Of a stretch of DNA of 64,000 bases, positions 35,730 to 48,429 are shown piece after piece. The notes beneath the pieces were generated by a model that was not told the origin of the DNA, searched no databases, and worked only from the letters and a program-made list of their open reading frames with translations. The DNA is from Schizophyllum amplum. Lineage: Eukaryota; Basidiomycota; Agaricomycetes; Agaricales; Schizophyllaceae. The stretch covers positions 620,001 to 684,000 of the forward strand of contig VDMD01000010.1 of the NCBI GenBank assembly GCA_007026445.1, read 5' to 3'. The translations under genes were made by a program, and so were the position numbers. The stretch's first letter is position 1, and every line of letters starts with the position of its first letter.

Positions 35730-38700
35730 CGCATGAGGGCACTGCGCAACGTCTTATATCGCGGCCGACAGACTGTATACAGCAGTTAGCAACTCTTTGT
35801 CAACTTCCCACATGGGGCTATGGGTCACCTCCGCGTGGTGATGGGCCCTCGTGTAGTGATGGGCTGAATTCACAGCAGTTGTGCTGCTCGCTGTGGCCCC
35901 GTCGTGAAGGGCACCGCGTCGGGAGCTGTCGGGAGCCTGGCACCGCGCGCGAGACGGCCTATAAAGGCGAGTGACTGGCCACAGAGAAGACGAAGCTATG
36001 CCCGATCGCTGCACCAATATAGCCCGCCCGCGGTAGCGACCGCGAGATGACTCGAGCACGGTGGCCCGCAACAGCTATGAAGGACGCACTAAAGGAGCCC
36101 GTGCATGAAGGGAGCCGGGGGCTCACTTACATACAGCGTGGCGCTGACAGCTGAGGGCCAAGCGGGGAGCCCGGGCGGCGGACTCTTGCATACGGGATGA
36201 ATGGGCGCAGGCTGGCGCGCGTCGCGCATCCTAGCCCACGCCGCACGACGCCCTGGCCTCCCGATCTACAATGACTAGATCTACGATGCCTGCCACATGC
36301 GCCACAGTGACATTCAACTAAAAAGAGGATGAATGGGGCCGATACGCACGGATTAGAGGACACATACGGAATGGCGAGCACGTACGGAGACGCGTCGCTT
36401 TGCACTGGTGCATTCAGGCCCCTGCGCGCTATCGTATCTCGCGACGCAACGATCGCGGTGACCATCCAGCGCACAGTTGCCCCCGCATTCAGTCATGCCC
36501 AGCGATGCCATCCCAATTCGAGTACGAAGGCCGCGACAGCACAGCTTCGTGTCATCACTGCCCATCCCCATAGGCTTGTTCTATAGGAGGCTGCGCCTGT
36601 GCTGATGACCTCTTGCTCCTGTTGGTTAGCTGGCTGCTGATGCATAGCCGGTAGCAATCTCTCGACGGATTTCTGCCTGCTGATGGCTCTCTGTTTGCCT
36701 AATTAGTCGGGATTAAGGGACTAGGCTGGGGTACAAAGCGCACCTCAACGTAACACCGCCGTCTGCAGCATAGACGACCAGCATCGCATTGGAGAGGTGG
36801 GAGGGACGGATGATGGGACGGGATACGCGAGAGAGAGCATGAGGGGGTGCGATGAACGAAGAGGCAGGATGGGTAAATGATAGCAGGACTCGAAGTTGAC
36901 CGAGAGTTGGATGAAAGGCAAGATTAAGAGAATCCACAGCTGCAGAAGTCATCGGCTGTCAATAGTTGATAAGCTCTATTGAGTCAACGAAGGACTCATG
37001 AATGGAAGGGATTTGAACTCAGCGAATGATGTGCGAGCTGTGGCCTGGGGCCGCCCGCCCACGCCGCGCGGGTCCGAGTCGCAAACTTTGGACTCCTCGG
37101 TAGTGACACAGATCCTGCTCATTGGTGAGAAGAGTCTCTGCATCGACCACGAGCACTAGCCCCCAGGGATCCCGGACGCGATGGACATGCTCATGTTCAA
37201 CTTCAGATTCAAGATTCAAGGTTCTCGATTTCGATCGGGTTCGGAGGCAAATCGGAAGCCACGTTTACCGCCGCGTGCGCGTCAGTCACGCGTGGTCATT
37301 GTCCAGTGCCGCGATGTGGCCGGTCTACTTGTGCTCCTGCCTGGCTCCTGCTCTCATGCTCTTCCACAGCCAAAGTCACGTACATCTCTCCAAGTCACGA
37401 GATTTCGCGTGCGTAATCTTTCTCACTCCAATTCATCTCGCCATGCCACGCAGTTTTCGTCAACAGAATTTTGAACATCCAAGGGGACTGGTTCAACGTA
37501 TATTGGCCTCCGTTCGCTACGAACTCGCAGCTGACCATGTCTACCGCATCATGAGCTCGCCTTCCCTGAGCTCTCCCGAATGTATTCGCAATTTTCTCGC
37601 ATGGATGGATCTCACTCGTCCTCGGAGCCGTAGTCACTACTGGCTGTCTCCAGTTGGCAGGCTTTGCGCACGGTCTTGAACTATGATGGCTCACAGCACG
37701 TCGGCTCGATGCCGGATGTGGCATCGGACCGCAAGACGTCCGTTCGACAAAGGGCTTGACATCTGGCATCTTTTGTTTCTCGCTCGCGAACGCTCTCTGT
37801 CTTCAACCAATCGGCGCGCATGAGACAGAACTACGGAACAGATTGTCCGAGTCTACAGCACAGAAGCTCGCTCAATCAGCCTCACTAACGCAACGGAGCA
37901 TGAAGTCTCTCTCCCGCTTCATTCCGTCTTCGCCTCGTTCCCCCCTGTTCCTAACTGTGGTCGCATGCGCCCACGATGGCGCTGCCTACACAGTGCACGC
38001 GATGAACATCCCCTGGCACTGCCCTAAGGGCACGAGGCTAACGAGTCATCGCTTTCATCTGACTTACAGCCTATCCTACCTCGACTCAAGCTGTGGTCGC
38101 TCTCACGTCTTCTGTCCAGTCTTGTATGTGCGTCTCGCGTTGCATTCGATTCGACCACTGAGATGATTCTCCAGACTCCCAATTCCTGAGACGGATGAGT
38201 GGCGAGCTGCCGCGACTCTTTCTCTGCGCGCTCACTGTCTCTAATGTCAGGGTGACGACGCGTTGCATTGGTGGGGCACATGTCATGCATTGAGAGGGTA
38301 GGGAAGGTGAGTCTTGCAACCTGTTCTTATCGAACTTGGGGCTGATCATGTCTGTGAGGCGACCGATCAAACACAGTAATTTGAGGCTAAGTGCGCCGCT
38401 CTGCCGCGCACGGTACGCATTGCGCACGAGTAGCGTTGCGCGTCATCGCCTCGCAAACGCTGCACGAGAAACGCTGTACCGCCTCACGCATGAGCAGCTT
38501 GGCGCCTGCCCGTGATACTTCGTCTCGTACGCACGCAAAGCACGATGATAACGCGATGCCAGCTGTGGTGCGCCGAAGGGAAACGAACATTGACGATCAT
38601 GAACGGCGAAGTACGGGCGAGTTTGCGATCATGGGCGCTGGTGCGTATGTATGCAGCGGCTCTTTCAAGCTGTTGCGTGTTACTAGTATGAATACAGCCT

Positions 38701-39432
38701 CATTTCTGATCGTTCGCAGTGTTGGCATGTCTAACAACATGGAGCGAAGATAATTGGTCGAAGGTCGATTTGAGACAAGCCGCGCTCATCCTGTCGGCAC
38801 CTATGACTGGCGCGGGAAAACCCCACGACGCATGCTTGACCGGAACGAGACGTTTACCGTGCGTTTGACTCATACCTCCATATTTCCTGCGACTTCTTGC
38901 ACCCTCTATTCCCCCCTTCGTTTTTGCGTCTAATCTCGCTCATACATATTACGGGCCTTCGCGCCTTTCAGATGGCACTAAATTTACTCAGTCGGGCACA
39001 AAAGTATGGATATATGCAGACACGAGGATAGAAAGCCACCGCTACAGACTTCTGTCTTTTCTACAGCCTAATAGTGATCCAACTTAACCCGAACTGCCGT
39101 GGCGGCCTGGTGGCGGCTTCCATGAGTAACACATCTATCCACATTAGGGGTATCACCACTCCACACTCACGAATTATCCTTGCGCTGAGTGCATCATAGC
39201 GACGGTGCTTTGCGTCGGGGCTGTATAAGGCTACTGCGCGCTTCCTCGACGAGCTTGTGGGCGCCAGCGTCACAATCACGTGACAATTTTGAAATGGCCG
39301 GTGCCGAGAATCCAAGTCCGATCTGAGTTGGATCTGAGTCCTTTGTCAAATTGATTTCCTTCCGCCACTACCGACGTATTGGACTCTCTGAAGCTTCAAC
39401 CTCTGACTAGATCAGGGTCGCACAACTGGAAA
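35730..39432. other. 3.7 kb region without a recognisable gene
   Basis: Every open frame on both strands is short (at most 185 codons) and shows no family resemblance or codon pattern like its neighbours. A TATA-like cctataaaggcg stands at about 35959-35970 on the plus strand, but no convincing ORF follows it. A tRNA-like B-box at 37007-37022 was checked and rejected. The stretch may hold a non-coding transcript, an unrecognised orphan gene with many introns, or decayed repeats. Confidence 0.4.
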
Positions 39433-40849
39433 ATGGACATACGCTGGCGTCCTACTGAGCTACCGGCAGTGGACAGCCCCGAAATTGCAGAGCTCATTTT
39501 TGAACCCAACTGGACAAGCGCCTATAGGAAAGTTATTGCCCTCGAAGACCAGTACTCAAAAGACCTTGCCAATATGCTTCAAGATCAGCATACCAATAAG
39601 GACAGGACGATACTCGAGGCGCATCTAATGTATCTCCGCGTCGTCGGTTGGCTCTACGTCTTCGAAGGGGGTACCTGTCGCTTGCAGCTTTCGCAATGGA
39701 TTCTCTCGTGCGAGGATGATGAGACGATCATCGACCTGGGACGTTTTCTTTGCGAACATTACATCCGTGCTTGTGAGTCTCGTGCATTCTTTGTCGGATT
39801 GTCTTTCGTAACGCCCCACAGTTCGGAAGAGCAAAGGCCGTATGCCCTTCGATAGCTCTGATCCATCTCGCAATTACTTTGATTGTCAGCGGGAGAATCT
39901 TGACCAAAGACTCGTCACCCCTTTGGATGACCATGCCACCGCGCAAAGTAAAGTATGCATTTGTGATCTTGGTCGCGCCGCGTCGTCTAATTACACCCTT
40001 GAAAGGCCCATGCGCGCGACAATCATCAATGTGCCTTCATCAAGTGGTTTTCCTTCTCAGCACCAATCAGTCAACGTGACCTTCCATCTTCAACGAAGCG
40101 GGCCATCTTACGATCCGCACCGGCTTTGCCCAATATCAGCAGGCGAGAGGATGTGCAAGACAACCCAGACGCAGTCCGTGTGCCCTTTTGCGCATTACGG
40201 TGTGCGCATATCTTGAGCGAACCGACAAACCAAGATATCCACAGGAGTCCCGATAAAAGAGTAAGCATATGGCTTCACTGCAGCAGCACCTCTCCATTTA
40301 ACCTGCCTCTACAGGTATGGGCCGCCTCGGTGTCGAGCATTTTCGAGAGGTTTGGCCACGTCGACATATGCGACGAGCTCAAGGGCCCGCTAGTCCATCG
40401 CCTCGAGAACATCATCTCCGTCTCTCATGATATCCACGATGACTTCGATAACCTGAACATCTGGCTCGAGCACGTCGGAGAACCTGTACGTGTGTGCATG
40501 TTAGTTGCCTAATGCGCCCTCTCATCATCCGTATTACTCACAGGATGGTCACCGATACCGCGTATGTGGACCCAATGCCATTTTTTTTGCCGCGACGATC
40601 TACTCCGATGACGGCATCATCGAGTTCACGACACCGGACGACAACACGTACCCGCTCCCGTCTCGCAAGTACATCAAACTCCATGCTGCAGCATGCAATG
40701 TCGCTCACATGTCCGGCGCGGCTGATCATTTCGACAACATCGACAGAGTGTTGGAGGAAGACAGGGTGCTTGCGGAGGATGGGCATCAGGTGTTCGTGCT
40801 TGAGCACCGCTTGCAGCAGGCTATGAACACGGCTTGCGGCAGGCCATGA
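39433..40849 (+). CDS. HNH-domain (HNH_2-like) fungal protein, copy A
   Basis: Agaricomycete protein with an HNH_2-like nuclease domain. Five exons: 39433..39772, 39822..39952, 40006..40259 or 40260, 40315..40485, 40544..40849, 400 aa. N-terminal helical domain: FEPNWTSAYRKVIALEDQYS, LMYLRVVGWLYVF and DETIIDLGRFLCEHYIRA. Central HNH region: RDNHQCAFIKWF, about 50 residues, then LRCAHILSEPTNQDI; the Cys/His pattern is consistent with a zinc-bound HNH core. C-terminal domain: WAASVSSIFERFGH, LVHRLENIISVS, IIEFTTPDDNTYPLPSRKYI, LHAAACNVAHMSGAADHF. Exon structure and all three parts match copy B at 51093-52580. Nuclease activity and biological role are not established. Confidence 0.8.
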
Positions 40850-41680
40850 GCACCGCTTGCGACAGGCTATAGCAGCACACTAATCGCGGTCACCCCCCAG
40901 CGGCGAGCGGGCAGAACCTCCCGCCCACTGCCAGCGACTGCTCACCCGCCCATCGACCACTGCTCACCCGCCCGCCGACAAGCTGCGTCCCGGATGCCTG
41001 GCGCAGTCGACGGCCGTTTTAACGAGGACGAGCTGGGACGAGCGGGGTTTGAGTCCGTTTGACCCTGGTTTGACCCGTACACCGACGAGTCAACCGGACC
41101 GAACGACGAGTCAAAGGGACCGAGGACGGTTGCTCGAGCGAGATCGCGCGGGTGCCAACGAGAGGGTGTGAATGGCAAGAGACAGTGGAAGGGGCAGAAG
41201 CGCAGACGGCGAGCGAGAGGCAGACGGCGAGCGAGAGCAGGCGACGAGGGCAAGCGGCGAGGGGAGAGTAAACGGCGAGGGGATGGCGAAAACGCACATC
41301 ATCCTTCGCACATGAACGGCCGGGTACAGTGACTCTGAGCTGTACTACATAAGTAGTGCGCAGGTCCGCCGCAGGTGGTGGGATGAATTTACGCTATAGA
41401 AGGCAGTGGAACTTCAAGCACTCCTAACTATGGCGACTTATTCACTGTCCCAAGACTGATGTGAATGTGCCACAAAGTGTTTCTCTCTCGTCTTACAGAG
41501 TCTCGCGGTAACGCGCTGCATGAGCAGGCTTGCAGCCTCTGGTGCCGGCGTAAAGCGGCGATCAGGTGACCGCGACCCCGGTTATCACGAGCTTGGCCGC
41601 AGGTCGGGAGCATTCCCCGCATCGGAGTCGAGCTCACCTTCTCTTGCTTCAGACCGTCACCATCCTAATAGTAAAGTATC
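40850..41680. other. Intergenic between HNH copy A and the Lon gene
   Basis: The first 40 bases repeat the end of the HNH gene (caccgcttgcgacaggctat, then agcagcacac). A small direct repeat, gcagacggcgagcgagag, occurs twice at about 41200-41240. No other gene seen; the Lon promoter should be in the right half. Confidence 0.4.
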
Positions 41681-44600
41681 ATGACCGCCGCCAAACTACC
41701 CATCCTGCCCCTCCCCCATCCCCTTGTCATCCTCCCCGCCGCCCGACTCTCGCTCCCCATCAGCCTCGAGCTGGGTGAGGCGCTGTTAGCGCTCATCAGC
41801 GAATCCGACTCGCTCCCGATCGTTGCAGCCGTCCCCGTCACGGACAATGAATCCCAGTCCCTCTCCGAGTATGGCACCTGCGCGCGCGTCCTGCGCCTCA
41901 TGAAACCGACGTCCGCACGCAACCAGGGCGAGCCTTACTTGGTGACGCTGCATGGGCTGTCGCGCGTCCATCTGCCTCATGGACCGCGGACGTCGCCCGC
42001 CGATCTCGCCCCCCACGCTGTGGACTACGAAACGGGCGCGAACAAGGTCCCGCGGAGCTCCGTAGTCGACCGCTTTCGCGCAAGCGCGCTGCGTCTGCTC
42101 GACGGCCTTGCGCGCGATGCGAAGCTGCATGCGAAGAAGGAGACGTACGCGAAGATGGCGAGTGTGCTTGATGCGGCGCCGGATAACAAGACGCCGTGGA
42201 TGGCGGACCTGCTTATGGGCAGCGTCAACACGGAGTATGATGATAGACTGGGTGCGTGCTTGACCATGGCACCGCTGCAGCAGAAGGCTGACACTACGCA
42301 CAGCGATGCTGGCCATCTTTGACGTCACGCAGCGCCTGGAGCACGCAACACAGGTCTTCTCGAAGATCTCGTCGATCTCGGAGGTGACGAAGAAGATTTC
42401 AACGTCCATCGACGAGTCGCTGTCGAAGCAGCAGAAGGAGTTCTTCTTGCGGCAGCAGCTTGCGGCCATCCAGCGTGAGCTAAACGCGCTTCACGGTAAC
42501 GCGCAGCACGGACCCGACTCTCCCGTGTCCGAACTCGACGACGACGAGAACGCGGAGGCGGACGACATGTCCGACCTGAAACGCAAGATCGAGGCCATGC
42601 TGCCCGGGTCCGAGGAGCGCAAGATGGGCGCCCGCGAGTGGAAGCGGCTCAAGCGCATCCCGCAGGGTAGCGTCGAGAACGGCGTCGTCCGCAGCTATGT
42701 GAGTAGTCCTTTGCAGTTCTACACATTGCACATGCTAAATACATGTTCATCTACAGCTTGAATGGCTAACTGCGCTCCCCTGGGCAGCCACGACGGCCCC
42801 GATGGAGGCGCGTGCTCGCATCCGCGACCGTACGTTTTTGTCGAGTGCCCGCGCGCAGCTGGACAGGGACCACTTCGGCCTCGACAACATCAAGAAGCGC
42901 ATTATTGAGTACCTTGCCGTCGTCCGCCTCCGCGAGCTCGCCGCACAACAGGCCGCCCCGCCCATGGCCTCTCCGGCATCCTCCTCATCCGCTCTTGTGC
43001 CCTACAATCCTTCTGCCAGTCTATACGGCCCAGGCTCCAACCTATACAGCACAGGCTCAGGGGTGTACACACCTATGTCACCCACCGCCGGATCTCCCAA
43101 ATCATCTGCACCGGCGAAGCCCCCACGACCAACGCAGAGTGCGAAGCCGCCTATTCTGCTCTTCGTCGGCCCGCCGGGGACGGGAAAGACAAGTTTGGGG
43201 CAAAGCGTGGCGCGTGCGCTGGAGCTGCCGTTCCAGCGTATTTCGCTGGGCGGCGTGCGGGATGAGGCGGAGATTCGGGGGCATCGGCGGACGTATGTGG
43301 CGAGCGCGCCGGGGTTGATTGTGCAGGCGATGCGCAAGGCGGGGAGGTTGGACTTTGTGTTGCTTTTGTGAGTAGGAGGTCTTTCTTCCAAGTGCGTCTT
43401 GAACGGCGGGTTAACTGATTTGAATGATAGGGACGAGGTGGATAAGTTGGGGGCGTCAAACTTTCACGGTGAGCTGGTGCATGCCACCAGTCACATTGAT
43501 CTAATTTTTGTGCAGGCGATCCTTCGGCAGCGCTGCTTGAAGTCTTGGATCCAGAGCAGAACCACTCTTTCAACGTGAGTGCATTGTCTACGAACGTGGT
43601 CTCATCATTGACGCCCCCCTTCAGGACCACTACCTCTCGGTACCTGTCGACCTCTCCCGCATCCTCTTCATCCTTACGGCGAACTCGCTCGACACGATGT
43701 CCGGTCCTCTGCTCGACCGCTGCGAGGTCGTGCGGCTTTCGGGATACACGTATGACGAGAAGATGGCCATCTCGAGGAGGTACTTGATCCCGAAGCAGAT
43801 TCGGGCGTGTGCACTGGATGCGCCCGGGGGTGGGTTCGGGGGCGTGGGGGAAGTGCCATCGGCCCGGGGAGAAGACACGGAGCTCGTGCAGGGCAACACG
43901 GGTCCGAAGGACGCGGGTATGAAGGACGCGGACGCGCAGCTCGCGAAGACCAACGCCGCCCGCGAGCCTGTCGCCGACACGCCTCGCGTGGTCATCACGG
44001 AGGCCGCGCTGCTGACGATCGTGACGCAGTACACGCGCGAGGCGGGCGTGCGCAGCCTGGAGCGCGCGATCGGCGCCGTGGTGCGCTACAAGGCCGTCGA
44101 GTGGGCCGAGTACTCGGAGGCGGAGAACGGCGGGTTCGAGGAGGGGAGCACGGCGATGACGAAGTACGAACCGGCGACGACTAGATACGAGCCTGCGTCG
44201 GCCAAGTACGAGCCCGCGACGGCCAAGTACGCGCCCGCGATCAAGTACAACCCCGTCGTGGAAGCGCACGAGCTCGAGCACATCCTCGGCATCCCGCGGT
44301 ACGAGGAGGAGCGCGAGCGCGAGGCCCGGCCCGGCGTCGTCTACGGGCTCGTCGTCACCGGGCAGGGCGAGGGCGGGATCATGCCGATCGAGAGCGTCGC
44401 GGTGCCGGGGACGGGGCAGCTGCGGACGACGGGCAGCCTGGGGGACGTGATCCGGGAGAGCGCGGAGCTCGCGCTTAGCTTCGTGAAGCGGCACGCGTGG
44501 GAGCTGGGGGTGACGGATGCGCGGGGGCAGGACCCGTTGAAGGCGTGGAAGGACAGGGAGAGCGGGGGCGGGGCGATCGACGTGCACCTGCATCTGCCGG

Positions 44601-45602
44601 CGGGCGCGCAGAAGAAGGACGGGCCGAGCGCGGGGACGGCGATGACGTGCGCGCTGGTGTCGCTGCTGACGGGCGCGGTGGTGCCGACGGACGTGGCGAT
44701 GACAGGGGAGGTGAGTGGCATGTGGGGTTCATATATGTTTTTATATTTGGTTTTGTGGCACGCTGTACCTCTCCCTCGGTTGGAGGGATCATGCCCTCGA
44801 CCCTGCCGCCGTCTCTCTCTCCCTTCGTCTCTCCCTCTCTCCCTCGTATCTCTCCGTCACTTCCTCTTGATCTCTTGTGCTAACCCGTCCGTCCCCCAGA
44901 TCACTCTACGCGGTCGCGTCACGCCCGTGGGCGGCATCAAGGAGAAAGTCCTCGGCGCGCACCGCGCGGGCGTCCGGCGCCTCGTGCTGCCGTGCGCGAA
45001 TCGAAAGGACGTGGAGCACGACGTGTCGAGGGAGATCAGGGATGCGATGGAGTTTGTGTTTGTGCGGACGGTGAGTTTTTGTTTTGTTGTGGGCGGGCTT
45101 GGTTTAGTGGGCGAGTTTGGTTCTGTGGGCAGTTTGCGTTTTTGTGGCCGAGTTCAGTTTCGGTTTGAATTTCTGTGGGCGAAGTTTTGCTGCGTTGTGG
45201 CGAGTTCTTTCTTCGCCTTTTGCGCGTATTCTTCTTCGCCTTCTGGGCAAGTTGTTCCGTCTTCCATTTCACGGTGGAGTCTGCATTTCGGGTCAGGTGT
45301 GCGCGTCGCCGTTGGACTGGTCGGACGGTGCTCGGCGCGCGTCACGGTTGGACCTTGCTTTGTGAGCGCTGGGGATGGACTAGGCTCAGGATGCACAGGA
45401 GAACTGGAGTGGACAAGGAACACTGACCGACGCTCTACATTTCGAATGCTGACCAACGTTTCGCGTTACGCTGACCGACGCTCTCTGCATTTTTCAGGTT
45501 CGCGAGGCGCTAGACGCAGCGTTTGGCGTGGACGCGTTTGGGAAGAGCAAGCTGCCGTGGAGGCGGAGGGTCGAGGGGCCGATCATGGAGAGTCGGATGT
45601 GA
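41681..45602 (+). CDS. ATP-dependent Lon protease, peroxisomal type
   Basis: AAA+ serine protease for protein quality control. Eight exons: 41681..42251, 42304..42698, 42757..43367, 43431..43468, 43516..43574, 43625..44710, 44900..45070, 45498..45602, 1011 aa. It has a LonB-type N-domain (about 1-250), a coiled coil with [18 protein letters not shown], Walker [15 protein letters not shown], Walker B FVLLLDEVDKLG, and sensor residues in [11 protein letters not shown]. The protease domain has catalytic Ser in DGPSAGTAM and Lys in [10 protein letters not shown]. No mitochondrial presequence is seen, and the protein ends ESRM, a weak PTS1-like tripeptide SRM, so peroxisomal Lon2 is favoured. Two oddities are an inserted heptad-like repeat [20 protein letters not shown] before the protease domain and unusually long last introns (189 and 427 nt). 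A broken copy of its 3' half lies at 50490-50960. Confidence 0.9.
44161..44250 (+). repeat. 21-nt coding repeat (K/RYEPAxx heptads) in the Lon gene
   Basis: Four successive 21-nt units encode [21 protein letters not shown] and KYAPAIK, between the AAA+ and protease domains. In the duplicated fragment at 50538-50605 only three units remain (KYEPATT, KYEHATT, KYAPAIK), so unit number changed after duplication. Confidence 0.8.
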
Positions 45603-46276
45603 GGGGTGGTGTGAAGTGAAGGTGGCATGGAGGGAAGATTTTTGTGAAGGTGGAAGAGCGTGAGGGGTGGAAGATGCCGGGAAGATGCACACATTCTTGA
45701 CCTGTTGACCTACCTGTATCTATCACGCGACCTCAGTATCTACCACGCCGCCGGCGCCCTGTGTATACCTACCTGCTTTATTTGTTTTTGCTTTCTGCCG
45801 ACTGTACTGTCTGTCATTGCTCAATGGATCTTCTGTATATAAGTAAATCTGGTTACCGACGAGCAGCAAACGACAAGAGGAAACTCTGAAAATACGGTAA
45901 CGTGTGATAAGTCTACTTCGATTGCTACTCAGTGTCACGGCCTTTCAGCAACGGAACATTATACAAACAGCAAGTTGTAGTCGGGCCTGTTGGCACATGA
46001 CTAGTGTGCTGCTATAGCCTGCCGCTCACGACGCTCAAAGCCTGCCGCAAGCGGTGCTCGAGCACGAACATCTGATGCCCATCCTCCGCAACGCAAGCGC
46101 GGGCAATTATATAAACGCCCTTTTTGGGCGCACCGCCGGCACCGTGAGAACATGACGCCAGCGTCTTCCATTTTGCACTTGTTCTGCACGACTACCTCTT
46201 GCTCCTTATTGTTTATCGCACTTTGCGTTTTCGAATCCGCGCCAATTATCTTTGCCCTTCATCAAGGTCTTTCCAA
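45603..46276. other. Intergenic carrying a third HNH 3'-end fragment
   Basis: Lon 3' flank, then the sequence shared with 51035-51165, then the promoter of the GDSG-protein gene. No intact gene is present. Confidence 0.5.
45945..46105 (-). pseudogene. Remnant of an HNH-family gene 3' end
   Basis: The block containing gcaacggaacattatacaaa and atgactagtgtgctgctata matches 51035-51165 closely. Read on the minus strand, 46015-46105 encodes EDGHQMFVLEHRLRQAL, the last residues of the HNH proteins at 39433 and 51093, with no upstream exons. It is a truncated duplicate, not an independent gene. Confidence 0.75.
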
Positions 46277-48429
46277 ATGTCCGATGAGAAAAAGAGTGGG
46301 CGCTCCCAGTCCTTTCTCCCTCGTCCGTTCCACTGACGAGCTTCTTCTTTCCCCGCCCCGTAGTTGTTCACCTGTCCGATGCTGAGCTCACGTCTCTCAG
46401 GTTCCTCGGAGATGGTCAGGACTCCCTGTTATTGTCTCGGATATTCCTCACTTATCGTGACCCTCCTTAGCCGCTGTCCAGCAGGTTATCGACTTCATTG
46501 AGGCGATCAGGAAGGTTCCTACACAATACGACTGTGAGTGTCTTCGTTCATGTTCTTTGTCGTACTTACAGAACATCTATCGGCTTCGTTATCAGGGATC
46601 ACCGTCTTCCAACTCCAGTGCCTCAACGCCCATCTGAAATTCCACCCCGCCACCCCTGCGTCGCCAACCTTGTCGGCGTCGAACGGTTCCATAGCTTCCC
46701 CCAATATTTCCGAGATCACGACTGCAGAGCACGGCCTGGTCTCGCCATTCGAACGTGTCCACTTCTACACCGGCGTCTCTGAGGATCCGCCTCCTCTCCT
46801 CCACCGTTCCGATCTCCTCCAGCGTCCATTCGTCATCCCTCTGGAGAGGCACTCTTTCATCCCGGAGAAGACCGCTCACGGAGTTCACCATCCGGTCCTC
46901 AAGAACAAGTTCTGGAAGGAGACCGTTGCTCCTGAGATCATCGCGCTGCTTAAGCAGAAAAGTCGTGGCATTCGCGTCTCTACGATGCTGCCGGTCCACT
47001 TCTCGACTGCCGATGAGGACGGCAAGGATGTTTTCGACGACCACATCGTGCTCTGGATCTCTGTCCATCCCGACACCACCAAGGAGATCTCTTGCCGCGA
47101 CGCTAACGACGAGATTCTCGCCATCCTCGCCAAGCACGGCATCCAAGATGCGGCTGTCCACTGGTTTGAAGGCGCTATAAAGTCCTTCTGTGGTTTCCCT
47201 CCCATGATGCGCGTTGCTCGGGACACAGACCCGACTCACTGGATCCGCCGCGCTCTGACGGCTCACTTGAGTGTGCCTATTGTGGCGGAGGCGTTTACGA
47301 AATTCGAGACACCGGGCACGCTCGGTCTGTTCTTTCGCGAGGGCAAAGACCGGAGTGGTAACGAGAGTACAAGGGTCATGGCGCTCACGAACAAGCACCT
47401 CACCTCCTACGACATCAAGCAAGACTACGAATATAGCGGACGAACTGGTGCTCCCAAGCAGTTCATCCGTAACTGCGGCAGTCGTCGGTTCCAACAGATC
47501 GTTAATGAGGCGCGTGCCCTCATTGCCAACAAACTCGAGGACGTCAAATTTTTTGCAGAGGAGCTTGCGCAAATGTCGGCGAAGCTGAAACTTGAAGATC
47601 AGGCGTTGACGGTGGACGAGGAGGAGGACCTGAGGAGGAAGCGAGAGGATCTGCAGAGGGCGAAGAAGGACATTGTTCAGCTGGAGGAGTTCCTTCGGCT
47701 TCTCAACTCAACTTGGAGCGACGACTACCAGCGTATCATTGGGTTTCTCGATTGGGCTCCCAGGGTTGCCAATGATCTCGACCATCGCTGCTACACTCGT
47801 GATCTCGCCGTCATCGCACTCGATGAAGATAAGTTCAAGGACAACTTCAGGGGCAATAGTATATATCTTGGTGAGTACTGATTCTTTCCAGTTCTTTCCC
47901 TTCTTTTTCCTTCATCGTCTAATATAAGATCATATCTTCAGCCGGAAAATACACCCGCAAACAGATCACCTCGTTCTTCAACGCCGCCAACCCTCCCGTG
48001 TTCCAGTACCCAAATGACCATCTCTTCAGGCTTTCGGGCTGTGTCGACGCCACCGGCCTGGCCAACCCGTGTTCCATGGACGAAGATAATAAAGCCTGCT
48101 TCATCGTTGCCAAGGACGGGCAGTCGACCGATCTCACCTTTGGTCGCTTCTCGGAGCTGGAGGCATATACGTGCAAAGACTTTGTTCATGATTCTTGGGA
48201 GGTTGCTGTCTTCAACTACAACAAGAAGCAGGGCAACTTTTCCGGCCCAGGCGACTCTGGTGCAGCCATCTTCAACGCACGAGGTGCACTAATGGCTATC
48301 TTGCACTCCGGTATGCCTCGGGGAGCACACAGCCACGTCACGTTTGGTACTCCGGGTCACTACGTAGTCGAGCTCATCAAGGAACGGTACCCCTACGCCG
48401 ACTTCGAGTGCCTCCAGTTTGATGCTTGA
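46277..48429 (+). CDS. GDSG-containing protein with coiled coil, Agaricomycete-type, unknown role
   Basis: Five exons: 46277..46322, 46364..46414, 46471..46533, 46596..47870, 47942..48429, 640 aa, starting MSDEKKSGRSQSF. The middle part has IRVSTMLPVHFSTADEDGKD and TTKEISCRDANDEILAILAK, then a predicted coiled coil (about residues 380-440, rich in EEDLRRKREDLQRAKKD). The C-terminal domain resembles a chymotrypsin-like beta-barrel end: FRLSGCVDATGLANPCS, WEVAVFNYNKK, and NFSGPGDSGAAIFNARGALM, where GDSG is the catalytic-serine motif of PA-clan proteases, followed by ILHSGMPRGAHSHVTFGTP. I could not place the matching His and Asp with confidence, so it may be an inactive protease fold. The three short 5' exons rest on frame and splice consensus only. 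Confidence 0.72.

Noticed and set aside
37005..37120. Possible minus-strand tRNA: B-box-like gagttcaaatccc
   Set aside because: The bases around TTCAAAT do not form a 5 bp T-stem and no matching acceptor, D-arm or anticodon stem was found.
43151..44593. 480-codon minus-strand ORF opposite the Lon gene
   Set aside because: Low-complexity Arg/Leu/Pro translation antisense to well-conserved Lon exons; a GC-rich third-position artefact.
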